Of a stretch of DNA of 64,000 bases, positions 34,866 through 43,981 are shown piece by piece. Each line of letters opens with the position of its first letter. Position 1 is the stretch's first letter. The DNA is from an uncultured Pseudohongiella sp. (GTDB lineage Bacteria > Pseudomonadota > Gammaproteobacteria > Pseudomonadales > Pseudohongiellaceae). Both the position numbers and the translations under genes were made by a program. The stretch lies in assembly GCA_951812715.1 (NCBI GenBank), contig OX638323.1, positions 1,612,001 through 1,676,000 on the forward strand, given 5' to 3'. A model generated the notes under the pieces. That model had not been told where the DNA came from, ran no database searches, and worked only from the letters and a program-made list of their open reading frames with translations.

Positions 34866-35491
34866 TGGCCGTCCTCCCCGCCAAGGCCTGTACCGAGCAT
34901 TTGCAGATAGGCAATCAGGGCGTCGATCTCCAGCAGATCTTCGAGTTCCGCCTCGGCGCCCGCGATTTCCGCATCGGTATAAGGGTGGCCGAGCCGGCGC
35001 AAGCCCCTCATCTTAGCGGTGATGTCGCCGGCGGCGGAAGCTTCGCGCCGTGCGAGCCAGGGATAGGCCGGCATGATGCTTCCCGGCACGACCGCTCGGG
35101 GATCGAGTAGATGGATGCGATGCCAGTCGTCGGTATACTTGCCGCCAATGCGATGCAGATCGGGTCCGGTGCGCTTCGAACCCCACAGGAATGGCCTGTC
35201 GTAGACGAATTCCCCGGCCCGGGAATAAGGTCCATAGCGTTCGACTTCGGCGATCAGGGGGCGGATCTGCTGCGAATGGCAGACACTGCAGCCTTCGCGA
35301 ATGTAGATGTCCCTGCCGGTCAGTTCAATGGCGCTGTAGGGCCGGGTGTTCCCCGCCGCCGTTTCGAGGCTGTCCTGTTCCAGTATCGGCAGCAGTTGCA
35401 CCAGCCCGCCGATGGCGGAAACGAACAGGATGCCGAAAATGAGCAGTCCGGTGTTTTCCTCGATCTTGCGATGCAGCCACATACCGTTCAT
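34862..35491 (-). CDS. ccoO: Cbb3-type cytochrome oxidase subunit II, monoheme
   Basis: 209 residues. One N-terminal membrane helix (LLIFGILFVSAIGGLVQLLP), then a periplasmic cytochrome c domain with EGCSVCHSQQIRPL and KRTGPDLHRIGGKY, both standard CcoO segments. It overlaps ccoN and ccoQ by 4 bp on each side. Confidence 0.97.
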   Translation of the reverse strand: MNGMWLHRKIEENTGLLIFGILFVSAIGGLVQLLPILEQDSLETAAGNTRPYSAIELTGRDIYIREGCSVCHSQQIRPLIAEVERYGPYSRAGEFVYDRPFLWGSKRTGPDLHRIGGKYTDDWHRIHLLDPRAVVPGSIMPAYPWLARREASAAGDITAKMRGLRRLGHPYTDAEIAGAEAELEDLLEIDALIAYLQMLGTGLGGEDGQ

Positions 35492-36927
35492 CGGCTTACT
35501 CCGAAGGCGGGGGCTACCGCTGGCGGGACCGCGCGCCGGGCCGGCCGGCCCCGGACCGTCATGTACAGGTTATAAGCCATGAGGAAGGTGCCGGCGAGAA
35601 AGATCAGGCCGGCCACGAGCCGCAGGAGGTAATAGGGAACCATGCTCGCCATGATGTCCTTGAAGTCGAAGCTCAGTTCGCCGATGTCGTCGACGCTGAG
35701 CCAGAGCAGCCCCTGGGAAACCCCTGCCGCCCACATCGCGACGATATAAAGCATGGTGCCCGCCAGCGCCAGCCAGAAATGCAGATTGGCCAGGCGGGAG
35801 CTATACAGCTCCCCGCCGACCAGCCGCGGCGCCATGAAATAGAACGTGCCGTAGGTGATCATGGCGTTCCAGCCCAGAGCGCCGGAATGGACATGGCCGA
35901 TGGTCCAGTCGGTGAAATGGCTGACCACGTTGACGCTGCGAATCGACATCATCGGCCCTTCGAAGGTCGCCAGGCCATAGAAGGCGAGCGACAACACGAT
36001 GAATTTCAGCGCTGGGTCGGTGCGCAGTTTCTCCCAGGCGGTGCTGACCGTCATGATGCCGTTAACCATGGTCGCCCAGGACGGCGCCAGCAGGACCACG
36101 CTCATCACCATGCCCAGGGACTGCACCCATTCCGGCACCGAGTTGTAATGCAGATGGTGCGGCCCGGCCCAGATATAACTGTAGACAAAGGCCCAGAACG
36201 CCAGCACCGACAGCCGATAACTCCAGATGGGACGGCCGGCGTGCTTGGGCAGGAAGTAGTACAGCATGCCGAGAAAACCGCCGGTGAGCAGAAATCCGAC
36301 CGCGTTGTGGCCGTACCACCATTGCACTATGGCGTCCTGAGCGCCGGCGAATAGCGAATAGGACTGGGTCGGACTCACCGGCAGCGCCAGACTGTTGACG
36401 ATGTGCAACATGGCGATGACGATGATCAGCGCGCCGTAAAACCAGTTGGAGATATAGATCGGCCGAATCCGGCGCATGGCGATGGTGCCGAAAAAGACCA
36501 CGCCGAAACACACCCAGACAATGGCGATGGCGATATCGAAAGGCCATTCGAGTTCGGCGTATTCCTTGGAGGTGTTGTAGCCCGCGAGCAGAGACAGGCC
36601 ACCGAGCAAAACGACCAATTGCCAGGCATAGCAACAGAACCAGGCCAGACGCGGCAAAAACAGCGGCACATGGGAGGTGCGTTGCACGCTGTAGAAAGCC
36701 GTAGCCATCAGCGCCGAGACGCCGAAGCCGAAGATGACCCCATTGGTATGCAAGGGACGCAGACGGCCAAATGAGAGCCAGTATTGGCCGAAATCGAGGC
36801 CGGGCCAGATCAGTTCGGCAGCCAGCCAGACACCGCCGAGCATCGCCAATAGCGCCCAGATCACCGAGAACTGGATCAGGCGGATGACTACGGTGTCGTG
36901 ATAGACCTTGTTGCTCACCGCTTCCAT
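35488..36927 (-). CDS. ccoN: Cbb3-type cytochrome oxidase subunit I (catalytic)
   Basis: 479 residues from ATG 36927 (site AAAGGGGAAACGG). About 12 membrane helices. Heme/CuB ligand histidines are in LRPLHTNGVIFGFG, YGHNAVGFLLTGGFLGMLYY, AGPHHLHYNSVPEW and TDWTIGHVHSGALGWNAM. It is the high-affinity O2-reducing subunit that supports respiration at low oxygen. First gene of ccoNOQP; ccoGHIS assembly genes are not in this window. Confidence 0.97.
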   Translation of the reverse strand: MEAVSNKVYHDTVVIRLIQFSVIWALLAMLGGVWLAAELIWPGLDFGQYWLSFGRLRPLHTNGVIFGFGVSALMATAFYSVQRTSHVPLFLPRLAWFCCYAWQLVVLLGGLSLLAGYNTSKEYAELEWPFDIAIAIVWVCFGVVFFGTIAMRRIRPIYISNWFYGALIIVIAMLHIVNSLALPVSPTQSYSLFAGAQDAIVQWWYGHNAVGFLLTGGFLGMLYYFLPKHAGRPIWSYRLSVLAFWAFVYSYIWAGPHHLHYNSVPEWVQSLGMVMSVVLLAPSWATMVNGIMTVSTAWEKLRTDPALKFIVLSLAFYGLATFEGPMMSIRSVNVVSHFTDWTIGHVHSGALGWNAMITYGTFYFMAPRLVGGELYSSRLANLHFWLALAGTMLYIVAMWAAGVSQGLLWLSVDDIGELSFDFKDIMASMVPYYLLRLVAGLIFLAGTFLMAYNLYMTVRGRPARRAVPPAVAPAFGVSR

Positions 36928-36958
36928 TGTTCCGTTTCCCCTTTGCGCGCCGCGCGGT

Positions 36959-37573
36959 TCAAACACCCAGCAATGGCCCTATCCCCATGACCCACAGGCC
37001 CATGCTTAAACCGAGCAGGCTCACCGCCGCCACCAGCAGCCAGGCCACCAGCGACGAAGCCATCAGCATGCCCCGCTCCGGCGAAGTTTCCAGCACCACC
37101 GGCAGCCCTCTGTAGAGCAGGCTCATGCTCCAGATCATGGTGGGGATGAGCACCAGCACCTGCACCAGCACATCGGGAAACAGGTGCGCGACGCTGGCCA
37201 CCGCCAGGGGTTCGCCGACAATCGTAACCAACGCCAGATGACGGCCGAGAGAAGCATTGGCGGCATAGGTGACCGCCATCCATCTGCTGATCAGCGCCGT
37301 GCTGACCAGACCGAACGCCAATATCATGAAATAGCCCGCGCTGATCAGCCAGAGTTCGGCCAACGGCAGCACAAGCGGCTGCTCGGCGCCAAGCCGCCAG
37401 CCGAAATTGGCGCCGCCGATGAGGGCGAAAATCGGCGGCAGCAGTAGCAGCCACAAGGAATAGCGAAAAAATATGGCGAGCGGGGCGGGATCGCCGCGGG
37501 ACAATTCGCCGAAGGCCGCCAGCGGTTGATATAGCGAGCGCAGAAGCAGAAAAGAATAGATGTTGGTACTCAT
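36959..37573 (-). CDS. Yip1-family integral membrane protein
   Basis: 204 residues from ATG 37573. Five or so hydrophobic segments (SLWLLLLPPIFALIGG, LWLISAGYFMILAFGLVSTA, VLVQVLVLIPTMIWSMSLL, AWLLVAAVSLLGLSMGLWVM) and the LYRGLPVVL motif place it in the Yip1/DUF1282 family. Function unknown. It lies 31 bp upstream of ccoN on the same strand and could share its transcript. Confidence 0.78.
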   Translation of the reverse strand: MSTNIYSFLLLRSLYQPLAAFGELSRGDPAPLAIFFRYSLWLLLLPPIFALIGGANFGWRLGAEQPLVLPLAELWLISAGYFMILAFGLVSTALISRWMAVTYAANASLGRHLALVTIVGEPLAVASVAHLFPDVLVQVLVLIPTMIWSMSLLYRGLPVVLETSPERGMLMASSLVAWLLVAAVSLLGLSMGLWVMGIGPLLGV

Positions 37574-37673
37574 GCCACCGGCTGAAGCTACGCGCGCCAT
37601 CCCCCCAGTTTTGTCGTACCCGGTTTCCGGGCAAGCTCGTCCGCCCGACCCTGGAATCGATCACGAACCTCGA

Positions 37674-39572
37674 TTACAGAATGCCAGTATGTGGCTGTCG
37701 GACGACATTTTCAACCTTTCCCGAATCCTTGTGAACGGCGTCTTTGCCGCGGCCTGTCTGCTTCGAATTCAATTGCAGGCCATGACCGGCGGGAAATACC
37801 GCGCCGGCTTTCGTAAGTAGTCCGTCATTGAGCTTCGGTCCCGGCCAGGGAGTCGGCAAGCGGCCGCTGAACTGGTAAATTCCCAGCAGCATTTCGGCCA
37901 CGCCGCGACCTTCCGCGCCAGGCAGCCAACTCGCTACGAAGGCCGAGGAAGCGTCAAGTTCCTCGTTCACGATCAATGGCCGGCCCGAGATCAGTACGGT
38001 TACCACCGGTATTCCCCTGGCGGCGATGCGCCGGATGCAGGCCAGATCCTCCGGATGAACCTGGGCGAGCACCAGAGTCTTGGCATAGGCGTCAAGCGGG
38101 TTCATCAGACCGTCGATCATGGAGCCGGCTTCGACGAAGAGATGATCGCCCGGCCGGATATCGCCATGACCCTCGGCATAGGGCGTCTCGCCGACGACGA
38201 CAACGGCGATATCGTGCTGTTCCGGGTCGGCGTCGCTGCCGTCAAGACCTTTGCTGAGCATCGCATTGGACGTCAGCGCCTGGATTCCCTCCCAGATCGT
38301 TTCTCCGGTTATGGTGTCATTGCCTTTCTCGCCTTGCCAGCTCACGGTCCAGCCGCCGCATTGATGACCCAGGTTGTGCGCATTCTTGCCGGCCACGAGT
38401 ATCCGCTGCCCTTGCTTTAGCGGCAGCGCTTCCTGCTCGTTCTTCAATAGCACCTGGGATTTTCGGGCGGCCCTGCGCGCCAGTTCCCGGTGATCGGAGC
38501 AGCCGAAGCCGGCATTGGCGATGCCGGGCCGCTGGGTCGGACGCGGCATATCGAACAATCCATAGCGCAACTTGGTCCGCAAGATGCGGCGCACGGCATC
38601 GTCGACTCGCGAGACATCGACATGTCCATCCAGCACCTGTTGCTCCAGCTTATCGATGAACTCCCGCCACCGTTCGGGAACCATGAACATGTCAAGACCG
38701 GCGTTGACCGATTTGCGGATCGCCACCCCGTAATCCTCGTCGAGGTAATTGATGCCGTCCCAGTCGGACAGCACGATGCCGCCGAAGCCGAGCTTTTCCT
38801 TGAGCAACTCGGTGATCAGGAAACGGTGACCATGGCACTTGTCGCCATTCCAGCTACTGAACGACACCATGACTGTCATCACACCATTCCGCAACGAGGG
38901 ATAATAAGGCGCGATATGGGTCTGTTCGAGATCCTCCCAGGAAAGCTTGGTTTCGCCCTGGTCCATGCCTTGCCAGGTGCCGCCGTCGCCGACCCAATGC
39001 TTGACGCAGGCGATCACGCCCTCTGACTGCAGCGCGCTTGCGTAGCTGGCGCCGAGCATGGCTGCGAGTTCGGGGTTACTGCCGAAACTTTCGTACGTCC
39101 GGCCCCATTTGCAGTTTTGCACGACCGAAAGAGCCGGCGCGAAATTCCACTCCAGGCCGCTGGCGAGGATTTCCCTGGCTGTGGCGCGGGCGATTTCGGC
39201 AACCAGATCCTGATCGCCGGCAGCGCCTAGGCCGATATTGTGGGGAAATACCGTCGCGCCCTTCACATTGCCATGTCCGTGTACCGCGTCGACGCCGGTG
39301 AGTATCGGAATGCCGGGACTGTCCTTGTCTCCCACCGCTGCTTGCCAGAAGGCGTCGTTCATGGCCACCCAGTCATCGAGCGCGTTCGATCCCGGATGCG
39401 AACCGCCGCCACAGAGAATGGCGCCTAGCGCATAGTGCTTTACGTCTTCCGGGGTCGCCGAAAGCCGTTCGGCCATGGTCATCTGGCCGATCTTCTGGCG
39501 CAGCGTCATGCGCTCCAGCCAGCTAGAAAGAAATCGTTCCCGATCCATATCCATATCCTTATCCGACATCAA
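37674..39572 (-). CDS. Glycoside hydrolase family 3 beta-glucosidase-like enzyme
   Basis: 632 residues, no signal peptide. The (alpha/beta)8 domain contains GVDAVHGHGNVKGATVFPHN, GLEWNFAPALSVVQN, VIACVKHWVGDG and the nucleophile segment GIVLSDWDGINY; the second domain has the KNEQEALPLKQGQRILVAG and VGETPYAEGHGD parts of GH3 exo-glucosidases. It is predicted to release glucose from beta-glucosides or oligoglucans in the cytoplasm. It lies downstream of the GH2-like gene, after R1 copy C, in the arm controlled by the LacI-type site at 42.69 kb. Confidence 0.94.
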   Translation of the reverse strand: MMSDKDMDMDRERFLSSWLERMTLRQKIGQMTMAERLSATPEDVKHYALGAILCGGGSHPGSNALDDWVAMNDAFWQAAVGDKDSPGIPILTGVDAVHGHGNVKGATVFPHNIGLGAAGDQDLVAEIARATAREILASGLEWNFAPALSVVQNCKWGRTYESFGSNPELAAMLGASYASALQSEGVIACVKHWVGDGGTWQGMDQGETKLSWEDLEQTHIAPYYPSLRNGVMTVMVSFSSWNGDKCHGHRFLITELLKEKLGFGGIVLSDWDGINYLDEDYGVAIRKSVNAGLDMFMVPERWREFIDKLEQQVLDGHVDVSRVDDAVRRILRTKLRYGLFDMPRPTQRPGIANAGFGCSDHRELARRAARKSQVLLKNEQEALPLKQGQRILVAGKNAHNLGHQCGGWTVSWQGEKGNDTITGETIWEGIQALTSNAMLSKGLDGSDADPEQHDIAVVVVGETPYAEGHGDIRPGDHLFVEAGSMIDGLMNPLDAYAKTLVLAQVHPEDLACIRRIAARGIPVVTVLISGRPLIVNEELDASSAFVASWLPGAEGRGVAEMLLGIYQFSGRLPTPWPGPKLNDGLLTKAGAVFPAGHGLQLNSKQTGRGKDAVHKDSGKVENVVRQPHTGIL

Positions 39573-39605
39573 GTTCTACTCCGGGCCAACTACGTTTACT
39601 CCGAT

Positions 39606-39766
39606 CAATTCCTTTACTGGAATTGTTCATTTACGCAAAACAAAAGCGTGGTTTCGTTTTGCTTCCGAATTCAATGGCTTACGCAATCGAATTCATCGCA
39701 CGCATCCATTTGTGCGATCCCGAGGGCGCTTCGATGCGCCGCGCGGAAGCCCTGAACAATCAGGGC
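39606..39766. repeat. R1 multi-hairpin repeat, copy C
   Basis: Stem-loops in order: CAATTCC/GGAATTG (39606-39625), GCAAAAC/GTTTTGC (39635-39662), GAATTC.../...GAATTC (39667-39694), ATCGCAC/GTGCGAT (39695-39718), GGCGC/GCGCC (39725-39740), GCCCTG/CAGGGC (39749-39766). The order and types match copy B. It ends 4 bp from the stop of the GH2-like gene and lies before the GH3 start. Confidence 0.85.
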
Positions 39767-39770
39767 CTGT

Positions 39771-41063
39771 CTAATTTTCATCGACAAAAAACGGAACGTT
39801 TGCGTGGGCGACCTGTCCCAGGCCGTCACCGACGTAAACGAACAGGCGGTAGGCGCCCGGCCTTGCGGGCGCCCGCAGGCTGATTTCGCGCAGCCCCGGG
39901 TCGGCGATCAAACCGCTGAGTTCCGCTGGAATTTCTTCGGCGTCTCCGCCGGTCTGGGTCGCGGTACTCTCTTCCATTACGCGCCAGTCGAAGATCAAGG
40001 CGTCACCGTCAAGGTCTTCGGCGCCGATCTCCGCAATATAGTTTTCGCCGGCCCGCAGGCGTACATTTTCATCCGCGTCCTGGTCGTCGAGCCGCATATG
40101 TTCGATCAGCGGCGCGCGATTGTCCGGCCATTGCCCAGACCAGATTCGATGCAGCACATCGACCGCTTCGGTACTGCGTCCGTCCGCGGTGAAAACTCCG
40201 TACCAGGTAGGGGTGCGTTCCTGTTTCTGTCCCCACAAGAATGCGTAATTGCCGATCAGCCGTCCCCGCATCGGCGCAAGAATCTCCCCAAAGCCGCGCC
40301 GGTAGACATCGGCCTTGCCGGAGCTATGCAATTCAATGGGCGCCCCCCATTCGGTCAAGGGCACTTCCCAATGGCCGATGGTGCCCCATTCGGTGACCAT
40401 CAGCGGAAGCTCCGGATCGAGTTGCGCCAGTAATCGAGGCAAATTGAAAACATCGCCATAGACCTGGACGCTGAGAAAATCGAGATCCGGGGCGCGCTGC
40501 TGTATTACCCGCGCCAGTTCAGCGCTGATGCCGGCGGTGGTAGTCGTGGCGGGGTGATTGGGATCGAGCTCGTGAATCATCCGCGAGATATCGTTGACGG
40601 CGTCATATACGCGCGGATTCTCGTAGTCGTGATTCAATTCGTTGCCGATCACCCAAACGAGCAGGGCCGGGTGGTCGCGATAGCGCAGCACGATTTCCCG
40701 CGCCGCGTCGAATTGCCGCGCTACCGCTTCGGCGTCGTCGTAGTCGAAGCCATGCCGTTCCCGGGCGATATCGAGACAAAGCGCGACCGTCAGCCCAAGC
40801 TCGTGTGCAAGATCGAGCACGCGGCCGTCGCCGGGCGACCAGGTGCGAACCGAATTGCCGCCATGCCGGGCCAACGATTCGAGATCGCCAAGGGTCTCGG
40901 CGCCGGCGCCCCTGATGTAGTAGGGCTCACCGCCGCGATAAAGCATGAAGTTGCCCGGTTCGCCGCGGATTTCGACAGGAATGGGTCCGTCCTGGGCCGC
41001 CGCGCCGGCGCTCAGGGCAAGAGCGCAGGCCAGTCCTTTCAATTGTGTTCGCATGTTGTTCAT
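39771..41063 (-). CDS. Secreted GH2-TIM-barrel-like glycosidase
   Basis: 430 residues from ATG 41063. A signal peptide (MRTQLKGLACALALSAGAAA then QDG) indicates export. The TIM barrel has the acid/base segment LLVWVIGNELNHDY and the nucleophile segment PLMVTEWGTIGHW, as in clan GH-A enzymes of the GH2/GH5 type. A C-terminal Ig/cadherin-like part (DQDADENVRLRAGENY onward) may bind substrate. The start overlaps the sugar MFS stop (ATGA). Exact family and substrate cannot be fixed by eye; with GH3 a beta-glucan is plausible. Confidence 0.82.
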   Translation of the reverse strand: MNNMRTQLKGLACALALSAGAAAQDGPIPVEIRGEPGNFMLYRGGEPYYIRGAGAETLGDLESLARHGGNSVRTWSPGDGRVLDLAHELGLTVALCLDIARERHGFDYDDAEAVARQFDAAREIVLRYRDHPALLVWVIGNELNHDYENPRVYDAVNDISRMIHELDPNHPATTTTAGISAELARVIQQRAPDLDFLSVQVYGDVFNLPRLLAQLDPELPLMVTEWGTIGHWEVPLTEWGAPIELHSSGKADVYRRGFGEILAPMRGRLIGNYAFLWGQKQERTPTWYGVFTADGRSTEAVDVLHRIWSGQWPDNRAPLIEHMRLDDQDADENVRLRAGENYIAEIGAEDLDGDALIFDWRVMEESTATQTGGDAEEIPAELSGLIADPGLREISLRAPARPGAYRLFVYVGDGLGQVAHANVPFFVDEN

Positions 41064-42640
41064 GAAGCGGTCCTCGACGCCAGCGCCAATTCCAGTTCTT
41101 CCAGCGACTTGCCCCGGGTCTCCGGCATGATCCGGATCAGCATGGCAAGACCGGCAACGGCCACGATTCCATAGACGAGAAAGGTCAGGCTGCTGCCGAG
41201 CGCGGCCAGTTCCCAGGGGAAGAGCATCTGCACCAGAAAACTGACGCTTGAATTCACCAGGCCGACGAACGAGATCGCCGCCGCCCTGACATAGTTGGGG
41301 AACAGTTCCGCGAACAGCACCCACATGATCGGCCCCACCGAGAATGCGAAACAGGCGACGAAACCCAGGATTCCAGTTAGCACCATCGTGGTATTGACCT
41401 CGATCGCCTGGGCGACGAGATCGGACTCGAGACCGCCGGCCTCACTGATTCCCACCTCGGCCAGCGCGGCCCGCAAGGCGTTCTCGTTGTCGAATTGCCG
41501 CCCCACGAGCGGTTCCAGCGCGGTGCGGGAATCCGCTTCCGCTACCGCGGCGACCGACTCTTCGCTCAACTCGAATGTGGCCTGATTGAAAGTCCAGGAC
41601 AGCAACAACATGAAGAAAGCGATACCGGCCAGACCGGCGAACAACAGTGGTTTTCGTCCGAGCCGGTCGATAAACAGGATCGCCACGATCGTGAACAGCA
41701 GATTGACCAGTCCCACGAGTACGGCCTGCAGAAAAGCAGCGTCGTTACCGATTCCGCTTTGCTCGAAAATCATCGGCGCATAGAAGAACACCGCATTAAT
41801 GCCGGTTGCCTGTTGCACGATGCCGATGGTCAGGGCGATCAGCAGCACCAGGCGAAGATGCGGGCGCAGCAACTCGGCGAAGCCCGCCGGCGCGCCGGAT
41901 TCTTCCGCGGCCAGGCTCGCCTGAATCGCTTCATGTTCCCGCTTGCCGGCTTCGCTGCCGTTGATCCGGACGAGAATGTTCAGCGCATCGTCGCTTCCGC
42001 CCCGCAACTGCAGCCAGCGCGGGCTTTCCGGCACCCATTGCAGCGCAAACAGATAGAGCACCGCCGGCAATGCTTCCACGCCAAGCATCCAGCGCCAAAG
42101 CGATTCCGGCGCGATCAGGGGATTTTCCGCCTGAGACAATTGCAACAACAGATAGTTGCTGAAAAACGCGGCCGAGATACCGATCACGATATTGAGTTGG
42201 TTCAGGGAAACCAGCCGCCCGCGAATCGCGGCCGGGGCGACTTCTGCGATGTACATGGGCGCCACGATCAACGCCGCGCCGACGGCGAATCCACCGAGCA
42301 TGCGCGCGGCGACCAGAAAAAAGTAGCCCGGGGCGAACGCGCAACCGATCGCCGAAACGAAGAACAGCATCGCGGCCGCCCGAAGTACGCCGACGCGGCC
42401 GAAACGATTGCTCAGGGGGCCGGCGCCGAGCATGGCCAGGGTCGAGGTCAAGGTAAGCGAGGCGACGGCCCAGCCGAGCTGAATCTCGTTCAACTGGAAC
42501 TCGTCTTCGATAAATCCCACGACGCCGGAGATTACCGAGGCGTCGAAACCCATCAGGAAACCGCCCAACGCCGCGCTCAGGCTGGTCAGCCAGATGTATG
42601 AACCACCCACATTCGCGGTCTGGGCCTGCTCTGCCACCAT
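41060..42640 (-). CDS. Sugar porter-family MFS transporter
   Basis: 526 residues, 12 predicted helices. Sugar porter signatures: GGFLMGFDASVISGV at helix 1, NRFGRVGVLRAA, PESPRWL after helix 6 and PETRGKSLEELE at the end. An insert of about 60 residues between helices 8 and 10 is longer than usual. It imports mono- or disaccharides. First gene of the arm; a LacI-type operator and -35 box lie about 50-60 bp upstream. Confidence 0.92.
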   Translation of the reverse strand: MVAEQAQTANVGGSYIWLTSLSAALGGFLMGFDASVISGVVGFIEDEFQLNEIQLGWAVASLTLTSTLAMLGAGPLSNRFGRVGVLRAAAMLFFVSAIGCAFAPGYFFLVAARMLGGFAVGAALIVAPMYIAEVAPAAIRGRLVSLNQLNIVIGISAAFFSNYLLLQLSQAENPLIAPESLWRWMLGVEALPAVLYLFALQWVPESPRWLQLRGGSDDALNILVRINGSEAGKREHEAIQASLAAEESGAPAGFAELLRPHLRLVLLIALTIGIVQQATGINAVFFYAPMIFEQSGIGNDAAFLQAVLVGLVNLLFTIVAILFIDRLGRKPLLFAGLAGIAFFMLLLSWTFNQATFELSEESVAAVAEADSRTALEPLVGRQFDNENALRAALAEVGISEAGGLESDLVAQAIEVNTTMVLTGILGFVACFAFSVGPIMWVLFAELFPNYVRAAAISFVGLVNSSVSFLVQMLFPWELAALGSSLTFLVYGIVAVAGLAMLIRIMPETRGKSLEELELALASRTAS

Positions 42641-42671
42641 GTTGGAATCCCGAATTCGATTTCAATTCCCT

Positions 42672-42701
42672 CTATTACCAGCAAGCTGACAGCGTTGTCA
42701 A
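42672..42701 (-). promoter_or_regulatory. LacI-type operator and promoter of the sugar MFS/GH arm
   Basis: The palindrome TGACAGC/GTTGTCA (42687-42700) is symmetric at 6 of 7 positions. Its minus-strand TTGACA (42701-42696) can serve as -35, with a weaker TAATAG at 42677-42672 after 18 bp. The 14-bp core GACAGCGTTGTCAA is identical to operator O2 of the TonB receptor. Confidence 0.7.
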
Positions 42702-42741
42702 TATTAGCGGAGTTTGTAACAAATTGTGGCATTGCAAGAAA

Positions 42742-42762
42742 TCCACCCAATTTTTGGGTGGA
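42742..42762. terminator. Perfect 9-bp hairpin downstream of the LacI gene
   Basis: TCCACCCAA/TTGGGTGGA with a TTT loop lies 109 bp beyond the LacI stop on the minus strand. On that strand it is followed by TTTCTTGCAATG, a short T-rich tract, so it may end the lacI transcript before the MFS promoter. Confidence 0.55.
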
Positions 42763-42767
42763 ACGGT

Positions 42768-42846
42768 GGATTCTGCGACTCCGCTTCGCTTCGCGCAGAA
42801 TGACAACAAGGGGAGAGCTGTCATCCTGCGCGTAGTCGCAGGATCT
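42768..42846. repeat. R3 dispersed repeat pair
   Basis: GGATTCTGCGACTCCGCTTC... CGCAGAATGACA (42768-42805) and TCATCCTGCGCGTAGTCGCA... (42821-42846) are the same inverted block pair as at 23548-23650. It lies between the LacI stop and the hairpin at 42742-42762. Confidence 0.7.
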
Positions 42847-42870
42847 ATCGCTCGGCCGGCAGGTTCCGCA

Positions 42871-43899
42871 TCAAGTAAGGTGGGCCGTGGATTCCCTGAT
42901 GACCACTTCACACTCGAACGGTGCTTCCGGCGCTTTCGTGGCGCTGCCGTTGAGTTTGTCGATAAGCAGGCCCGCCGCGGTTTCGGCCATTTTGATAATC
43001 GGCTGCCGCACCGTGGTCAGCGGCGGCCAGATGCGCGAGGAAAAGCGGGTGTCGTCGAATCCCGCGACGGAAAGGTCGCCGGGAATGGTCAGCCCTCGCT
43101 CTCTGGCCTCGAAAATCGCGCCCGCCGCCATATCGTCATTACTGGCCAGGATGGCGCTGGGAGGTTCGGCGAGGTCGAGCAGTTTACCGGCGGCGATCCT
43201 GCCCGAGTCGAAATCAAAATAGCCTTGCCGCACCAGGGGCGCGGCATAAGCAAAGCGATTTTTCTTCAGCGCATGGCGGTATCCCGCGAAGCGTTTGGCG
43301 CTGGCGCCGTGGTCGGGGTGTCCCTTGATGAAGCCGATGGCCTGGTGTCCCTGACCGATCAGCAACTCGGTCAGCGAGAAACTCGCCGCTTCATCGTTGC
43401 AGAGAATATTGATCTCGTCCGGCGCCGGTTCCCGGGGAGTAATCGCGGCGAAGGGGATGCGCATTTCCCGCAACAAGGCCAACACTTCAGGCAAGTCGCC
43501 CATGGGGGCCGGCAGGACAATGCCCTCCAATCGCGCGTTAATGGCGAATTGCCGGATGTGTTCGGTGATTTTAGAGTCGGGCAAGGTCAACGGCCGCAAC
43601 AACAATGAGTATCCGGCTGGTTCACAGATACCGAGCGCGCCATTGAACACGTCGTTCAGGTAGCCGAACTCCTGTGCGTTTTCGTAAATCAGGCCGATGA
43701 CCCGGGAGCGCTTGCCGGACAACTCGCGAGCCGCCGCATTGGGCTGGTAGCTCAATTCCCGTACTGATTGCAGAACCCTGTTTCGAGTCCGTTCACGTAC
43801 GTTGGGTTCATTATTGACCACCCGCGACACGGTCTTGATGGAAACCCCGGCGCGTTCGGCGACATCAAAGATCGTTGCCTTGGTATTTCGCGGGTTCAT
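42871..43899 (-). CDS. LacI-family transcriptional regulator
   Basis: 342 residues. The N-terminal HTH is TIFDVAERAGVSIKTVSRVVN followed by the hinge NAAARELSGKRSRVIGLIY. The periplasmic-binding-protein-like effector domain follows (SAILASNDDMAAGAIFEA, VAGFDDTRFSSRIWPPLTTV). It is encoded directly before the sugar MFS gene and matches the LacI-type operators at 33.7 and 42.7 kb. It is therefore the likely sugar-responsive repressor of both arms; the inducer is unknown. Confidence 0.94.
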   Translation of the reverse strand: MNPRNTKATIFDVAERAGVSIKTVSRVVNNEPNVRERTRNRVLQSVRELSYQPNAAARELSGKRSRVIGLIYENAQEFGYLNDVFNGALGICEPAGYSLLLRPLTLPDSKITEHIRQFAINARLEGIVLPAPMGDLPEVLALLREMRIPFAAITPREPAPDEINILCNDEAASFSLTELLIGQGHQAIGFIKGHPDHGASAKRFAGYRHALKKNRFAYAAPLVRQGYFDFDSGRIAAGKLLDLAEPPSAILASNDDMAAGAIFEARERGLTIPGDLSVAGFDDTRFSSRIWPPLTTVRQPIIKMAETAAGLLIDKLNGSATKAPEAPFECEVVIRESTAHLT

Positions 43900-43981
43900 C
43901 TTGTCTTCGCCATCAATGATTCGGCCTGCGTGATTGGCATCGCGGACATTCTACACAACTTCCCAAGCGTCTATTTCCAAA

